Notes under the pieces: generated by a model | Told to the model about the DNA's origin: nothing | Database searches by the model: none | The model's input: only the letters and a program-made list of their open reading frames with translations | Source of the DNA: Alphaproteobacteria bacterium | GTDB lineage: Bacteria > Pseudomonadota > Alphaproteobacteria > GCA-2731375 | Reading direction: 5' to 3' | DNA: 64,000 nucleotides | Assembly (NCBI GenBank): GCA_016776605.1 | Contig: JADHTB010000010.1 | Span: 72,727-136,726 of the forward strand | Translations under genes and position numbers: made by a program | Shown here: positions 34,902-43,038 of the stretch, one piece after another | How the letters are laid out: each line of letters starts with the position of its first letter | Position numbering within the stretch: position 1 is the stretch's first letter

Positions 34902-35002
34902 TGAGCGCATCCGAAGAAAATGCGCTCAGACTCTTAAAAGTAGAGCAATTGAACCAATCACTTAAGTCGCGAAAGCGACTCCAATTAATTGAAAATTGCC
35001 CC
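34902..35002 (+). repeat. Palindromic element (type A), tandem copy 2
   Basis: It begins TGAGCGCATCCG. Hairpin 2 is perfect, with inner AGTCGC, loop GAAA, GCGACT. It ends ATTGCCCC. It is almost identical to copy 3. Confidence 0.9.
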
Positions 35003-35104
35003 TGAGCGCATTCGAAGAAAATGCGCTCAGACTCTTAAAAGTAGAGCAATTGAACCAATCACTTAAGTCGCGAAAGCGACTCCAATTAATTGAAAATTGC
35101 TCTA
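35003..35104 (+). repeat. Palindromic element (type A), tandem copy 3
   Basis: It begins TGAGCGCATTCG and ends with the normal ATTGCTCTA. Both hairpins are perfect. It differs from copy 2 at one internal base and at the end. Confidence 0.9.
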
Positions 35105-35230
35105 AGCTAAATTATTCCCCCATCGCGCAAATCATGCAATTCCTGGTATTTTGGACGATCATGACGCGGTGAAATTCAGGCGCGCTTCGGACCGGGCCGG
35201 CATTGCAATGCGTTGAAAGAGGAGCAAGGG

Positions 35231-36274
35231 ATGACTATGAGGCAACAATGGCTGTTGGCCCGCACACCGCTGGAAGGGCTGCCCGTGACCGATGATTTCG
35301 AATGGCGCGAAGGCCCCTTGCCCGAACCCGGCCCCGGACAATTGCTCTGCCGGACCATCTATCTTTCCCTCGATCCCTATCAATGGGGCCGGCGCCGCCG
35401 AGGGCTGGAAAAACCCGGTGAGGTCTGCCACGGCCGCACGGTCAGCCAAGTGCTAAAAAGCAATTTGCCAGCATATGCCGAAGGGGATTTCCTGTTCAAC
35501 ACCAACGGTTGGCAAAGCCATGGCCTGACGGGGAAGGACGTTTCCGTCTTCACCTATATGTTTCCCCGAAAATTGAACCCCGCCGTGGCACCAATTTCGA
35601 CCGCCATCGGCGTTCTGGGCATGCTGGGTCTGACTGCCTATTCCGGCCTGGTGGTGCAATGCCAACCCAAGGCCGGCGAGACCGTGGTGATTTCGGCTGC
35701 TTCGGGCGGCGTCGGCCAGGCAGCGGGACAAATGGCCAAAATCCTCGGTTGCCGCGTCGTCGGCGTCGCGGGCCGAGAAGAAAAATGCGCCTTCGTAACC
35801 GACGAACTGGGTTTCGATGCCTGCGTCTCGCACCTCAGCGAAGACCTGGCCGGCGATCTGGCGGCGGCCTGTCCCGATGGTATAGATATTTACTACGAGA
35901 ATGTCGGCGGCAAGACCTTCGAAGCGGTGCTGCGCCATCTGAATAAAAATTCCCGCATCACCCGCTGCGGCCTGATTTCGCAATATGGCAATATGGATGG
36001 CCGCGAGCCGGCGGAGGTGTGGATGGAGACCGGCCAAGCGGTGTTCGAGAAACAGAACTGCGGCGTCTTCCCGTTGGCGGTCGGCAATTTCGTTGCCGAG
36101 CACCAGGATACCTTTTTGGCGCAAATGGCCGACTGGTTAAAGGACGGCAAGGTGAAATATCTGGAAGACATCCGTCCCAGCCTGGAAAATACGCCAGAAG
36201 CTTTTCGCGCCATGTTGGAAGGTGGTAATTTCGGCAAGACCATGATCCAGGTCTCGGACGACCCGACAAAATAA
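35231..36274 (+). CDS. NADP-dependent alkenal/one oxidoreductase (CurA/LTB4-dehydrogenase-like MDR)
   Basis: An MDR-superfamily reductase, 347 aa. It begins MTMRQQWLLARTPLEGLPV, and the family hallmark RTIYLSLDPYQWGRRR lies near residue 45. The cofactor motif is VVISAASGGVGQAAGQMAK near 155, with YYENVGGKTFEAVL near 225. Members reduce the double bond of enones and alkenals with NADPH. ATG at 35231 follows AGGAG by seven bases; the upstream TTG at 35213 is not needed. Confidence 0.9.
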   Translation: MTMRQQWLLARTPLEGLPVTDDFEWREGPLPEPGPGQLLCRTIYLSLDPYQWGRRRRGLEKPGEVCHGRTVSQVLKSNLPAYAEGDFLFNTNGWQSHGLTGKDVSVFTYMFPRKLNPAVAPISTAIGVLGMLGLTAYSGLVVQCQPKAGETVVISAASGGVGQAAGQMAKILGCRVVGVAGREEKCAFVTDELGFDACVSHLSEDLAGDLAAACPDGIDIYYENVGGKTFEAVLRHLNKNSRITRCGLISQYGNMDGREPAEVWMETGQAVFEKQNCGVFPLAVGNFVAEHQDTFLAQMADWLKDGKVKYLEDIRPSLENTPEAFRAMLEGGNFGKTMIQVSDDPTK

Positions 36275-36436
36275 TTCCATCTGACGGTTGCGCGGCGGGC
36301 TGCGGGCCGGTTTTCAGTTAATGCTCCCTGGAAAAACCTTTGAAGGCTGCGGTGCGAACGGCTACATCTGTATGATCGCTACCCCTCGGGATGAATCGCA
36401 ATGCGCAGTTATCAACATGGCTATTGAAGAAAATTG

Positions 36437-37702
36437 ATGACCGGGCGAGCGGCCGTCATCGGTGGCGGAACGGCGGGACTGATGGCTGCGGAAGTGTTGC
36501 TGGAGCGCGGCGTCGCCGTAGACATCTACGATGCCATGCCGTCGCTCGGACGGAAGTTCCTGATGGCCGGCAAGAGTGGCCTTAATCTCACACATTCTGA
36601 ACCGGCCGCCGCCTTTCTGCAGCGGTTCGGCGATGCGCGGGAACGGCTTGAACCCGCCTTGTCCGCGTTCGATGCGGCCGCGATCCGTGCCTGGGCGGCG
36701 GGGCTGGGGATCGAGACATTTATCGGCAGTTCGGGGCGGGTATTTCCGGTGAATTTCAAGGCGGCGCCGTTGCTGCGAAGCTGGCTGCGCCGGCTGCGCG
36801 AACGTGGGGCGCGCATCCATGTGCGCCACAAATGGCACGGCTGGTCGGCGGATGGTGCGCTGGTCTTCGCGACACCTCGGGGCGAGGTGCGGCAGAGTGC
36901 CGATGCAACCGTGCTGGCGCTGGGTGGCGGCAGTTGGCCCAAACTTGGCTCGGATGCCGCCTGGGTCGGCATCCTTTCAGCCGTGGGCGTTCAGGTGGCG
37001 CCGCTGAAGCCCGCCAATTGTGGTTTCGACGTTCCCTGGAGCACGATTTTCCGCGAGCGATTTTCTGGCGAGCCGGTCAAGGCGGTGAGATTATCGCACC
37101 GCGAACGGAGCCTTGTCGGGGAGTTCGTTGTCACGGATAACGGGATCGAGGGTGGCGCGGTCTATGCCCTGTCGGCGGTCCTGCGCGACCGGATTGAGGT
37201 CGATGGCGGCACGACCCTGATACTCGACCTCAGCCCGGACCGCAGCGAAGCGCGCCTCGCGGCAGACCTCGCCGGACCGCGCGGGTCGCGCTCCGTCACC
37301 ACGCATCTCAAGCGCCAGGCCGGTCTTGTCGGCGTCAAGGCCGGGCTGCTGCGCGAATGCCTCGACGCCTCCGCCTTTGCCGACCCGGCCCGGCTGGCCG
37401 CCGGGATCAAGGCGTTACCGCTCCGTCTCACTGCCGCCCGGCCGCTCGAAGAAGCGATCAGCAGCGCCGGCGGCATCGCCTTCGCAATGCTTGATGACCG
37501 GTTCATGCTGCGGACGCGGCCCGGCCTGTTCTGCGCCGGCGAGATGCTCGACTGGGAAGCCCCGACCGGTGGCTACCTGTTCAGCGCCTGCTTTGCCACC
37601 GGCCGGGCGGCGGGGCTGGGTGCCGCGGACTGGCTGGCGGCGCGATCTAACACCCTCGCCGCCGCACCCTCTATCGGAATTAACCCGACGGCACTGGGAT
37701 AA
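36437..37702 (+). CDS. TIGR03862-type flavoprotein (HI0933/YhiN-like)
   Basis: A 421-aa FAD protein. The N-terminal dinucleotide motif is AAVIGGGTAGLMAAEVLLE, followed by SLGRKFLMAGKSGLNLTHSE near residue 40. The family end signature is RPGLFCAGEMLDWEAPTGGY. HI0933-like flavoproteins are conserved but their reaction is unknown. TTG/ATG tandem start codons occur; ATG at 36437 is used. A 165-base spacer separates it from the MDR gene. Confidence 0.88.
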   Translation: MTGRAAVIGGGTAGLMAAEVLLERGVAVDIYDAMPSLGRKFLMAGKSGLNLTHSEPAAAFLQRFGDARERLEPALSAFDAAAIRAWAAGLGIETFIGSSGRVFPVNFKAAPLLRSWLRRLRERGARIHVRHKWHGWSADGALVFATPRGEVRQSADATVLALGGGSWPKLGSDAAWVGILSAVGVQVAPLKPANCGFDVPWSTIFRERFSGEPVKAVRLSHRERSLVGEFVVTDNGIEGGAVYALSAVLRDRIEVDGGTTLILDLSPDRSEARLAADLAGPRGSRSVTTHLKRQAGLVGVKAGLLRECLDASAFADPARLAAGIKALPLRLTAARPLEEAISSAGGIAFAMLDDRFMLRTRPGLFCAGEMLDWEAPTGGYLFSACFATGRAAGLGAADWLAARSNTLAAAPSIGINPTALG

Positions 37703-37828
37703 GGCGGCAGCAAAACAAAATGCTGGACAAGCCCCAAGAGCCTTTCCACCATGTACGCACCGCGGGAATGATGACACAGGCAGCGGGATTGACTGCTCTA
37801 GCGCCCGCAAGAAATAGGAGGACCGACC

Positions 37829-38653
37829 GTGACAAGGCCCCAGCGCGCCCATCTCATCGCCGGGGGATTTCCTCCTGGCTCCGCCGCGGGACACGATATG
37901 GATTACGCCCGCCTGCAGATCCTGCAAAAGCTGCAGGCCAATGACCATCTCGCGGTCACCGTTGCCAACGACTACCAAGACGTCGAACGGTGGCTGCCCG
38001 GAACCAACCTTCTGATAACCTATGTCGCCGGCCCCTATCCCGTGGGCGCCGGCAACGAAGCGTTGTTGAACTGGCTGGAAGCTGGTGGCCGCTGGCTCGC
38101 CCTGCACGGGACGTCGGGGGGCAAGGCCGTCAAAACCGAACGCGAAGGCCGTCCCGTCAAGAAAATGGTCAAGGCCGAGCATCACCAGACATTGGGATGT
38201 TTTTTTCTCAATCATCCGCCGCTAAGCGAGTTTCAAGTATCGGTCACCGGCGATCACCCCGTCACGCGGGATCTGCCCGATAGCTTCACCGTCCAAGATG
38301 AACTCTACCTCATAGAAATACAGGACCCAGGGGCCAGCCAGATTCTATTGACGACTGAACTGGTAGAGGATCCTTCGCCGCCCGGTTTCGGGTTCGTCTA
38401 TGACGAGGACACTTCATTGCAGGCCGACGGAAAGACCCGCGTGCTCGGTTACGCCCGCACAATCGGGCAGGGAGAGGTCGTGTACCTAGGATTGGGCCAC
38501 TGCCATACCGGCCGGGCCGATAGCCCGTCACCCGTGGACCCCGGCATTCATCCGGACGGAACCATGCCGCCGGAATTTCGTGGTGCGTGGGAAAGCGAAG
38601 CGTTTGCGCGCCTGCTGCAAAACGCTATCGCTTGGGGGATCGACAAGCGCTAG
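37829..38653 (+). CDS. ThuA-like glutamine-amidotransferase-fold protein
   Basis: A 274-aa protein of the ThuA (trehalose-utilisation, class I glutamine amidotransferase-like) group. It has HLIAGGFPPGSAAGHDMDYA at the start, LLITYVAGPYPVGAGNEALL near 68, GGRWLALHGTSGG near 90 and the late GEVVYLGLGHCHTG. The catalytic Cys of true amidotransferases is not evident. Function is unknown; relatives lie near sugar or aromatic catabolism genes. Its TAG stop overlaps, in CTAG, the stop of the converging CoA-transferase gene. Confidence 0.78.
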   Translation: MTRPQRAHLIAGGFPPGSAAGHDMDYARLQILQKLQANDHLAVTVANDYQDVERWLPGTNLLITYVAGPYPVGAGNEALLNWLEAGGRWLALHGTSGGKAVKTEREGRPVKKMVKAEHHQTLGCFFLNHPPLSEFQVSVTGDHPVTRDLPDSFTVQDELYLIEIQDPGASQILLTTELVEDPSPPGFGFVYDEDTSLQADGKTRVLGYARTIGQGEVVYLGLGHCHTGRADSPSPVDPGIHPDGTMPPEFRGAWESEAFARLLQNAIAWGIDKR

Positions 38654-39882
38654 CCGAGCGCGCCGTCCATCTTCAATGCGGCGATTGCCGCCGCGTTGAG
38701 CCCCAGCCAGTCGCTGATCACCTGGTCCGTATGCTCACCCAGCGTTGGCGACGTTTTCAAACGCGCGGCCTTGCCGTCCACCCGTACCGGCCAAGCCGGC
38801 ATCTTGAAGGGACGATGCACCGGATGGACCATGGTCTGCATGACCCCGCGCTGCTCGAACGTAATATCGGCATTCAACTCGTCGGTATCCAGCACGGCCC
38901 CAGCGGGGATCCCTGCCTCACCCACCTTTCTCATTGCATCGTACTTGGTTTGGCTCTGGGTCCAGGCGGCGATCACTTCATCAACTTCCGATACATTCGC
39001 CACGCGATCGGCGGGGGTCAAATAGCGCGCATCGCCGATCAGATCTTCCCGCCCGATCACCTTCAGCAGACGGTCCCAATGATCCGGGTTGGCGCGGCTT
39101 GTCATGATGTAAACGAAGTCATTCGTCCCGCCAGGCGCGCAGGGATACAGGCCCATTGGCGCATTGCTCACGCCCGGCACCTTGCTACCCCCCCTCTGCG
39201 CCGCCTTGCCGGTCCGGCCCTGGGTCGCAAAATTTACGCGCATGTAGTGCAGCATGGCATCCTGCATCGCAATCTGAAGCCGGTGGCCCTCGCCGTTCTC
39301 CCGCCGCTTATACAGCGCGCCCAGGATCGTGATCGCCATCAACATCCCGGTACCGGTATCCCCGATGGTGACGCCGGGCCGGGTCGGCGGGCCATCAATA
39401 TCACCGGTCACGCTGAAGGTGCCGCCGCAGGCTTGCGCGATCATATCAAACGCCAGGTTTTTCTCGTACGGGCTGCCTTCCCCGAAACCTTTTACCTGGG
39501 CATAGATGATGCCGGGGTTGATCGCCTTCACCACGTCGTAGGACAGGCCCAGCCGCTCGATCGCGCCAGGCGCAAAGTTCTCCATCATCACGTCCGCCTG
39601 GCGGATCATGTCCTTGGCCAGATCCAGGCCCTCGGGCGATTTCAGATTGAGCGTGACCGATTTCTTGTTGGCGTTGAACATGTGGAAATAATAGGGATCA
39701 TTGTCCGGTGTATCGGGCCGCAGGCGGCGGCCGGGATCGCCCATTTTTGGGTTCTCTATTTTCACCACGTCCGCGCCAAGCCAGGCGAGGGATTCAGTGC
39801 AAGAGGGGCCGGCTTCGAACTGAGTGAAGTCGATTATCTTGATCCCCTGTAGGAAATTGAAGTCAGTCACGTTATCGGACAT
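38650..39882 (-). CDS. CaiB/BaiF-family CoA-transferase
   Basis: A class III CoA-transferase of 410 aa that moves CoA between acids by ordered exchange. The motifs are GIKIIDFTQFEAGPSCTESL near residue 11, LAWLGADVVKIENPKMGDPG near 32, and NKKSVTLNLKSPEGLDLAK near 73. The catalytic Asp probably sits in MMENFAPGAIERLG or the following loop. Formyl-CoA or succinyl-CoA-dependent transferases are nearest. ATG at 39882 follows AGAGGAGA; the longer ORF start is not needed. Its stop overlaps that of the ThuA gene in CTAG. Confidence 0.88.
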   Translation of the reverse strand: MSDNVTDFNFLQGIKIIDFTQFEAGPSCTESLAWLGADVVKIENPKMGDPGRRLRPDTPDNDPYYFHMFNANKKSVTLNLKSPEGLDLAKDMIRQADVMMENFAPGAIERLGLSYDVVKAINPGIIYAQVKGFGEGSPYEKNLAFDMIAQACGGTFSVTGDIDGPPTRPGVTIGDTGTGMLMAITILGALYKRRENGEGHRLQIAMQDAMLHYMRVNFATQGRTGKAAQRGGSKVPGVSNAPMGLYPCAPGGTNDFVYIMTSRANPDHWDRLLKVIGREDLIGDARYLTPADRVANVSEVDEVIAAWTQSQTKYDAMRKVGEAGIPAGAVLDTDELNADITFEQRGVMQTMVHPVHRPFKMPAWPVRVDGKAARLKTSPTLGEHTDQVISDWLGLNAAAIAALKMDGALG

Positions 39883-39987
39883 GAACGTGTCTCCTCTGGG
39901 CCGACGTGGCGGCGGTGGTTTATCTGCCCCCAAGACTGGCACAGTCCGCCAATCGACGCCAATCGTTCGGCACCTGGGTCCGGCCAA

Positions 39988-40542
39988 CTACCGCGGCGTC
40001 AAATGCCGCGCGTCCGCCGCCGCCTGGTGGTCCATCACCCGCAAGATGCTGGCGTTCATCATGTACACGCTCATCACGGCCGTCAGCTCCAGCAGCCCAT
40101 TCTCGCCGTATCGCGCCCGTACGGCGCCGAACGTATCATCGCTAACTTGTGGCGCTTCCAGAAGTTCCCGCCCGAAGCCGATAATCAGCGCCTCGTCCGC
40201 CGTCAGGCCGTCCAGCGGCCCGTAGGTGTCGACGATGTGGAGCGCGGCTTCCCGCGTGCCCGCCCGCAGGCCCAGTTTGACGTGCGCGTTCCAGATAAAA
40301 TCGGCGTTGGCCGCCCGCGCCGCCGTGCAGATTGCCAGCTCGGACTCCGCATCGGTCAGCGATGTGTGATAGCGCAGGTGTTCGACCAGGTCCGAGAGCC
40401 GCGCCCCGGCCTGCCCGGCGTATGTAAGGTAGGTGCTTGGCGGGGGCGTACTCTTGCGTGTCTCGAGGATGTAACGCACGGCGTCGCGGGTCTCCTCGGC
40501 AAACGCCTCTGTATCGGACGGGATCGGCAATCGCGGCATCAT
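39988..40542 (-). CDS. Carboxymuconolactone decarboxylase-family (AhpD-fold) protein
   Basis: A 184-aa all-helical protein of the CMD fold. The core is SELAICTAARAANADFIWNAH near residues 68-88. In redox members this region carries CxxC and His; here only the His is kept (NADFIWNAH), as in decarboxylase-type members. TADEALIIGFGRELLEAPQV and YGENGLLELTAVMSVY follow. A peroxidase-reductase role is therefore unlikely. It lies upstream of the CoA-transferase on the same strand. Confidence 0.83.
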   Translation of the reverse strand: MMPRLPIPSDTEAFAEETRDAVRYILETRKSTPPPSTYLTYAGQAGARLSDLVEHLRYHTSLTDAESELAICTAARAANADFIWNAHVKLGLRAGTREAALHIVDTYGPLDGLTADEALIIGFGRELLEAPQVSDDTFGAVRARYGENGLLELTAVMSVYMMNASILRVMDHQAAADARHLTPR

Positions 40543-40646
40543 CTTACTCCTTCATCTGGTCTCATGCGGTCCTATTGGTTTACGATGCCTCAAGAGACGC
40601 CCGCAAAGGAAACGAATTGTTCGCGCGCACCCGATGCGGGACCGAA

Positions 40647-40723
40647 AGCGCATTCGAAGAAAATGCGCCCAGGCTCTTAAAAATAGAGCAATTGAAGCAA
40701 TTACTTAAGCCGCGGAATTGAAA
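40647..40723 (+). repeat. Internally deleted palindromic element (type A)
   Basis: It starts AGCGCATTCGAAGAAAATGC and keeps hairpin 1 and the left arm of hairpin 2. It then jumps from CTTAAGCCGCGG to AATTGAAA, losing the right arm. It ends 11 bases before the LLM gene start. Confidence 0.75.
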
Positions 40724-40733
40724 GGCGGGCGAC

Positions 40734-41792
40734 ATGCAGGTGATAACTGAACTGGTTTTTGGCAAAGCGGACCCAGGTCTGCGGGAACCGGAGATCGCTT
40801 TTGATTTCTCTAGCGCGGCCAAAAACGCAGCGTTGATCGAAAAACTTGGTTTTGACGGCATCATGGCGACGGAAACCAAGGATGATCCATTTTTGATGCT
40901 GACCCTGGCGGCCCAGGCAACGACCCGCATTGGCCTGTCCACCGCCGTTGCGATCGCCTTTCCCCGTTCCCCGACCTCCATGGCGATGACCGCCTGGGGC
41001 ATGCAAAAATTGTCGGGTGGCCGTTTTACCCTGGGCCTGGGCAGCCAGGTGAAGGCGCATATCAGCCGTCGCTATGGCATGCGGGCCGCACCGTTAGGGC
41101 CCTGGATGCGCGACTATATCGGTGCCGTAAGGGCGGTTTGGGACTGTTGGCAAAATGGCACACCATTGCGCTTTGAGAGTGAGAATTATGATCTCAATTT
41201 GATGGTGCCGCTGTTTGATCCCGGTCCCATGGAATGGGCGCCGCCGCCCATTCACCTTGCCGCCCTCAATACCTACATGTGTGGCGTGGCGGGCGAGGTT
41301 GCCGATGGCCTGCGGCCGCATCCGGTCTGTACACCGCGTTATATCAACGAGGTGATGTTGCCGGCGGTGGCCGCCGGTTCGGCACGAACTGGCCGGAACC
41401 CCGCCGATATCGCCGTCATTATGCGGCCGATGCTGGCGACCGCGCCGGACCAGGAACGCTTGCAGGCCCGCATTCGCGACATTCGCGCCCGCGTTGCCTT
41501 TTACGCCTCCACACCGACCTATCGCCCCGCCTTCGACATCTGGGGCCTGAATGATCTGGCCCGTCATCTTAGCGTGCTCGCCCGGGAACAACGCTGGGAA
41601 GAAATGCCGGAACATATTGACGACGAAGTAATGAACACTTTTGCCGTGGTCGGGACCTATGACGAGATCGCCGATAAGATCATCGAACGCTTTTCCGGCG
41701 TTCTAGCGCAAGTCGGCTTTAGCACAGCCGTGGAAAACGAACAGGACGCAGAACGCCTGGCAGCCATGGTCGCAAAAATTCAGGCGGGTTAG
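40734..41792 (+). CDS. LLM-class F420-dependent oxidoreductase (TIGR03617-like)
   Basis: A luciferase-like TIM-barrel oxidoreductase, 352 aa. It shows AALIEKLGFDGIMATETKDD near residue 34, LSTAVAIAFPRSPTSMAMTA near 80, KLSGGRFTLGLGSQVKAHIS near 103, and GVAGEVADGLRPHPVCTPRY near 185. The pattern fits the TIGR03617 group predicted to use F420, though FMN cannot be excluded. Its TAG stop at 41790 is the first three bases of a repeat-end fragment. Confidence 0.87.
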   Translation: MQVITELVFGKADPGLREPEIAFDFSSAAKNAALIEKLGFDGIMATETKDDPFLMLTLAAQATTRIGLSTAVAIAFPRSPTSMAMTAWGMQKLSGGRFTLGLGSQVKAHISRRYGMRAAPLGPWMRDYIGAVRAVWDCWQNGTPLRFESENYDLNLMVPLFDPGPMEWAPPPIHLAALNTYMCGVAGEVADGLRPHPVCTPRYINEVMLPAVAAGSARTGRNPADIAVIMRPMLATAPDQERLQARIRDIRARVAFYASTPTYRPAFDIWGLNDLARHLSVLAREQRWEEMPEHIDDEVMNTFAVVGTYDEIADKIIERFSGVLAQVGFSTAVENEQDAERLAAMVAKIQAG

Positions 41793-41806
41793 AGCATTTT
41801 CGAATT
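41790..41806 (+). repeat. Element-end fragment at the stop of the LLM gene
   Basis: TAGAGCATTTTCGAATT matches the left end of type B elements (TAGAGCATTTTC) and then stops. Its TAG ends the LLM gene. Confidence 0.5.
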
Positions 41807-41843
41807 TGGCTTATCCACGGCACAACAACCGCTTGCGCTGCCT

Positions 41844-43037
41844 TCAAGACTGCCGGCTTGCCCCAGCGGCGAGAAGCGCCTCAATTTCGCTCTCCTCATA
41901 GCCGGCTTCGGCCAGGATCTCGACGCTATGCTGACCCAGAAGAGGTTGCATCCGCCGCACGCTTGAGGGGGTCTTGGAGAACCGGGTTGGCGGATCGGTC
42001 ATGCGCAAGGTGCCCTCGGTGGGATGCTCCTCCAGGCGCCAGAAGCCCGACGCCTGCAACTGTTCGTTCTCCAACAACATTTCCTTGGTATTGACCACCG
42101 TGACCGGAATATTGACGGCGTCCAGATCGCGCTGCCATTCAGCCGAGGTCCGCGTGGCGACAATCTCGCCCAGCAGGTCATAGATCTCCTGTGAATGCTT
42201 CACCCGCGTCGACATATCCACGAAACGGGGATCGCCGATCAGATCATCCCGGCCGGCGGCAACGAACAGATCCTGCCAATTCCGGTCCGTATAGGGCAGC
42301 ACCGCCAAATAGCCGTCCTTGGTGGCATAGGGCCGGCGCCCGGTATTGAGCAGGCGTTGATAGCCCATCTTATCTATGGCTGGCTCGAAGGCGGCGCCAT
42401 ACAAATGTTCCACCATGACAAAATCGACCAGGGTTTCGAACATCGGCACCTCGATGGCCTGTCCGCCGGCGCCCCGCTCCCGCGCCAGAAGTCCGGCCAG
42501 GATGGCCGAGACCACGTTATAGCCGGTGGTCTTGTCGGCCATGATCGTGGGTACGAAACGCGGCTGGTCAGAGGTAACGGTTTGCAGATCCGCCAGACCG
42601 GAGGCAGCCTGAATGATGTCGTCATAGGCGGGTTTGTCGGCCAGAGGTCCGTCGCTGCGAAAGCCATAGGTGGCGCAAAAAACCAGGTCCGGATAGGCGG
42701 CGGCGAATTTTTCGTAATCCAGACCAAGTTTCCTGGCCACTTTCGGCCGCATGTTGTGCAGGAACACATCCGCCGTGCCGACGATTTTGAACAAGGCGTC
42801 CCGGCCCGCCGCCTGGGTCAGATCAAGCACGATGCTGCGCTTGTTGCGGTTGGTGGCAAGAAACAGCGTGGCCATGCCGGGATTTTTACGTGGGCCCAGG
42901 TTGCGGGTGGAATCGCCCTCGGGCGTCTCGATCTTGATCACGTCGGCGCCCATGTCGCCCAACATCTGCGTGGCCCAGGGCCCCAGGATCACTGTGGTCA
43001 AATCAACCACGCGGATACCATCCAATGCGCCCGTCAT
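41844..43037 (-). CDS. CaiB/BaiF-family CoA-transferase
   Basis: A class III CoA-transferase of 397 aa: GIRVVDLTTVILGPWATQML near residue 7, GADVIKIETPEGDSTRNLGP near 31, NRNKRSIVLDLTQAAGRD near 62, and HNMRPKVARKLGLDYEKF near 95. The catalytic Asp is probably in ADVFLHNM or PAYDDIIQAASG. It is the third gene after a MaoC hydratase and a CitE-type lyase with one-base spacing, so it most likely supplies or removes CoA for the same intermediate. ATG at 43037 is the start; TTG three codons upstream is not preferred. Confidence 0.88.
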   Translation of the reverse strand: MTGALDGIRVVDLTTVILGPWATQMLGDMGADVIKIETPEGDSTRNLGPRKNPGMATLFLATNRNKRSIVLDLTQAAGRDALFKIVGTADVFLHNMRPKVARKLGLDYEKFAAAYPDLVFCATYGFRSDGPLADKPAYDDIIQAASGLADLQTVTSDQPRFVPTIMADKTTGYNVVSAILAGLLARERGAGGQAIEVPMFETLVDFVMVEHLYGAAFEPAIDKMGYQRLLNTGRRPYATKDGYLAVLPYTDRNWQDLFVAAGRDDLIGDPRFVDMSTRVKHSQEIYDLLGEIVATRTSAEWQRDLDAVNIPVTVVNTKEMLLENEQLQASGFWRLEEHPTEGTLRMTDPPTRFSKTPSSVRRMQPLLGQHSVEILAEAGYEESEIEALLAAGASRQS

Positions 43038-43038
43038 G

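Larger units (their letters stand above)
34761..35230. other. Intergenic region dominated by three tandem repeat elements
   Basis: This 470-base gap holds three adjacent copies of the type A element (34800-35104). The last 126 bases before the next gene carry no recognised feature except its ribosome site (AGGAG at 35219-35223). Confidence 0.8.

Noticed and set aside
34800..35104. Possible CRISPR-like array of three repeats
   Set aside because: The units of about 101 bp abut without spacers and are mobile-element-like palindromes found singly elsewhere.
38587..39852. 421-aa plus-strand ORF opposite the CoA-transferase
   Set aside because: It lies wholly on the antisense of a gene with clear CaiB motifs and shows only composition-driven sequence.
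39988..40542. Carboxymuconolactone-family protein as an AhpD peroxidase partner of the peroxiredoxins
   Set aside because: The CxxC needed for AhpD redox activity is absent; only the His is kept.
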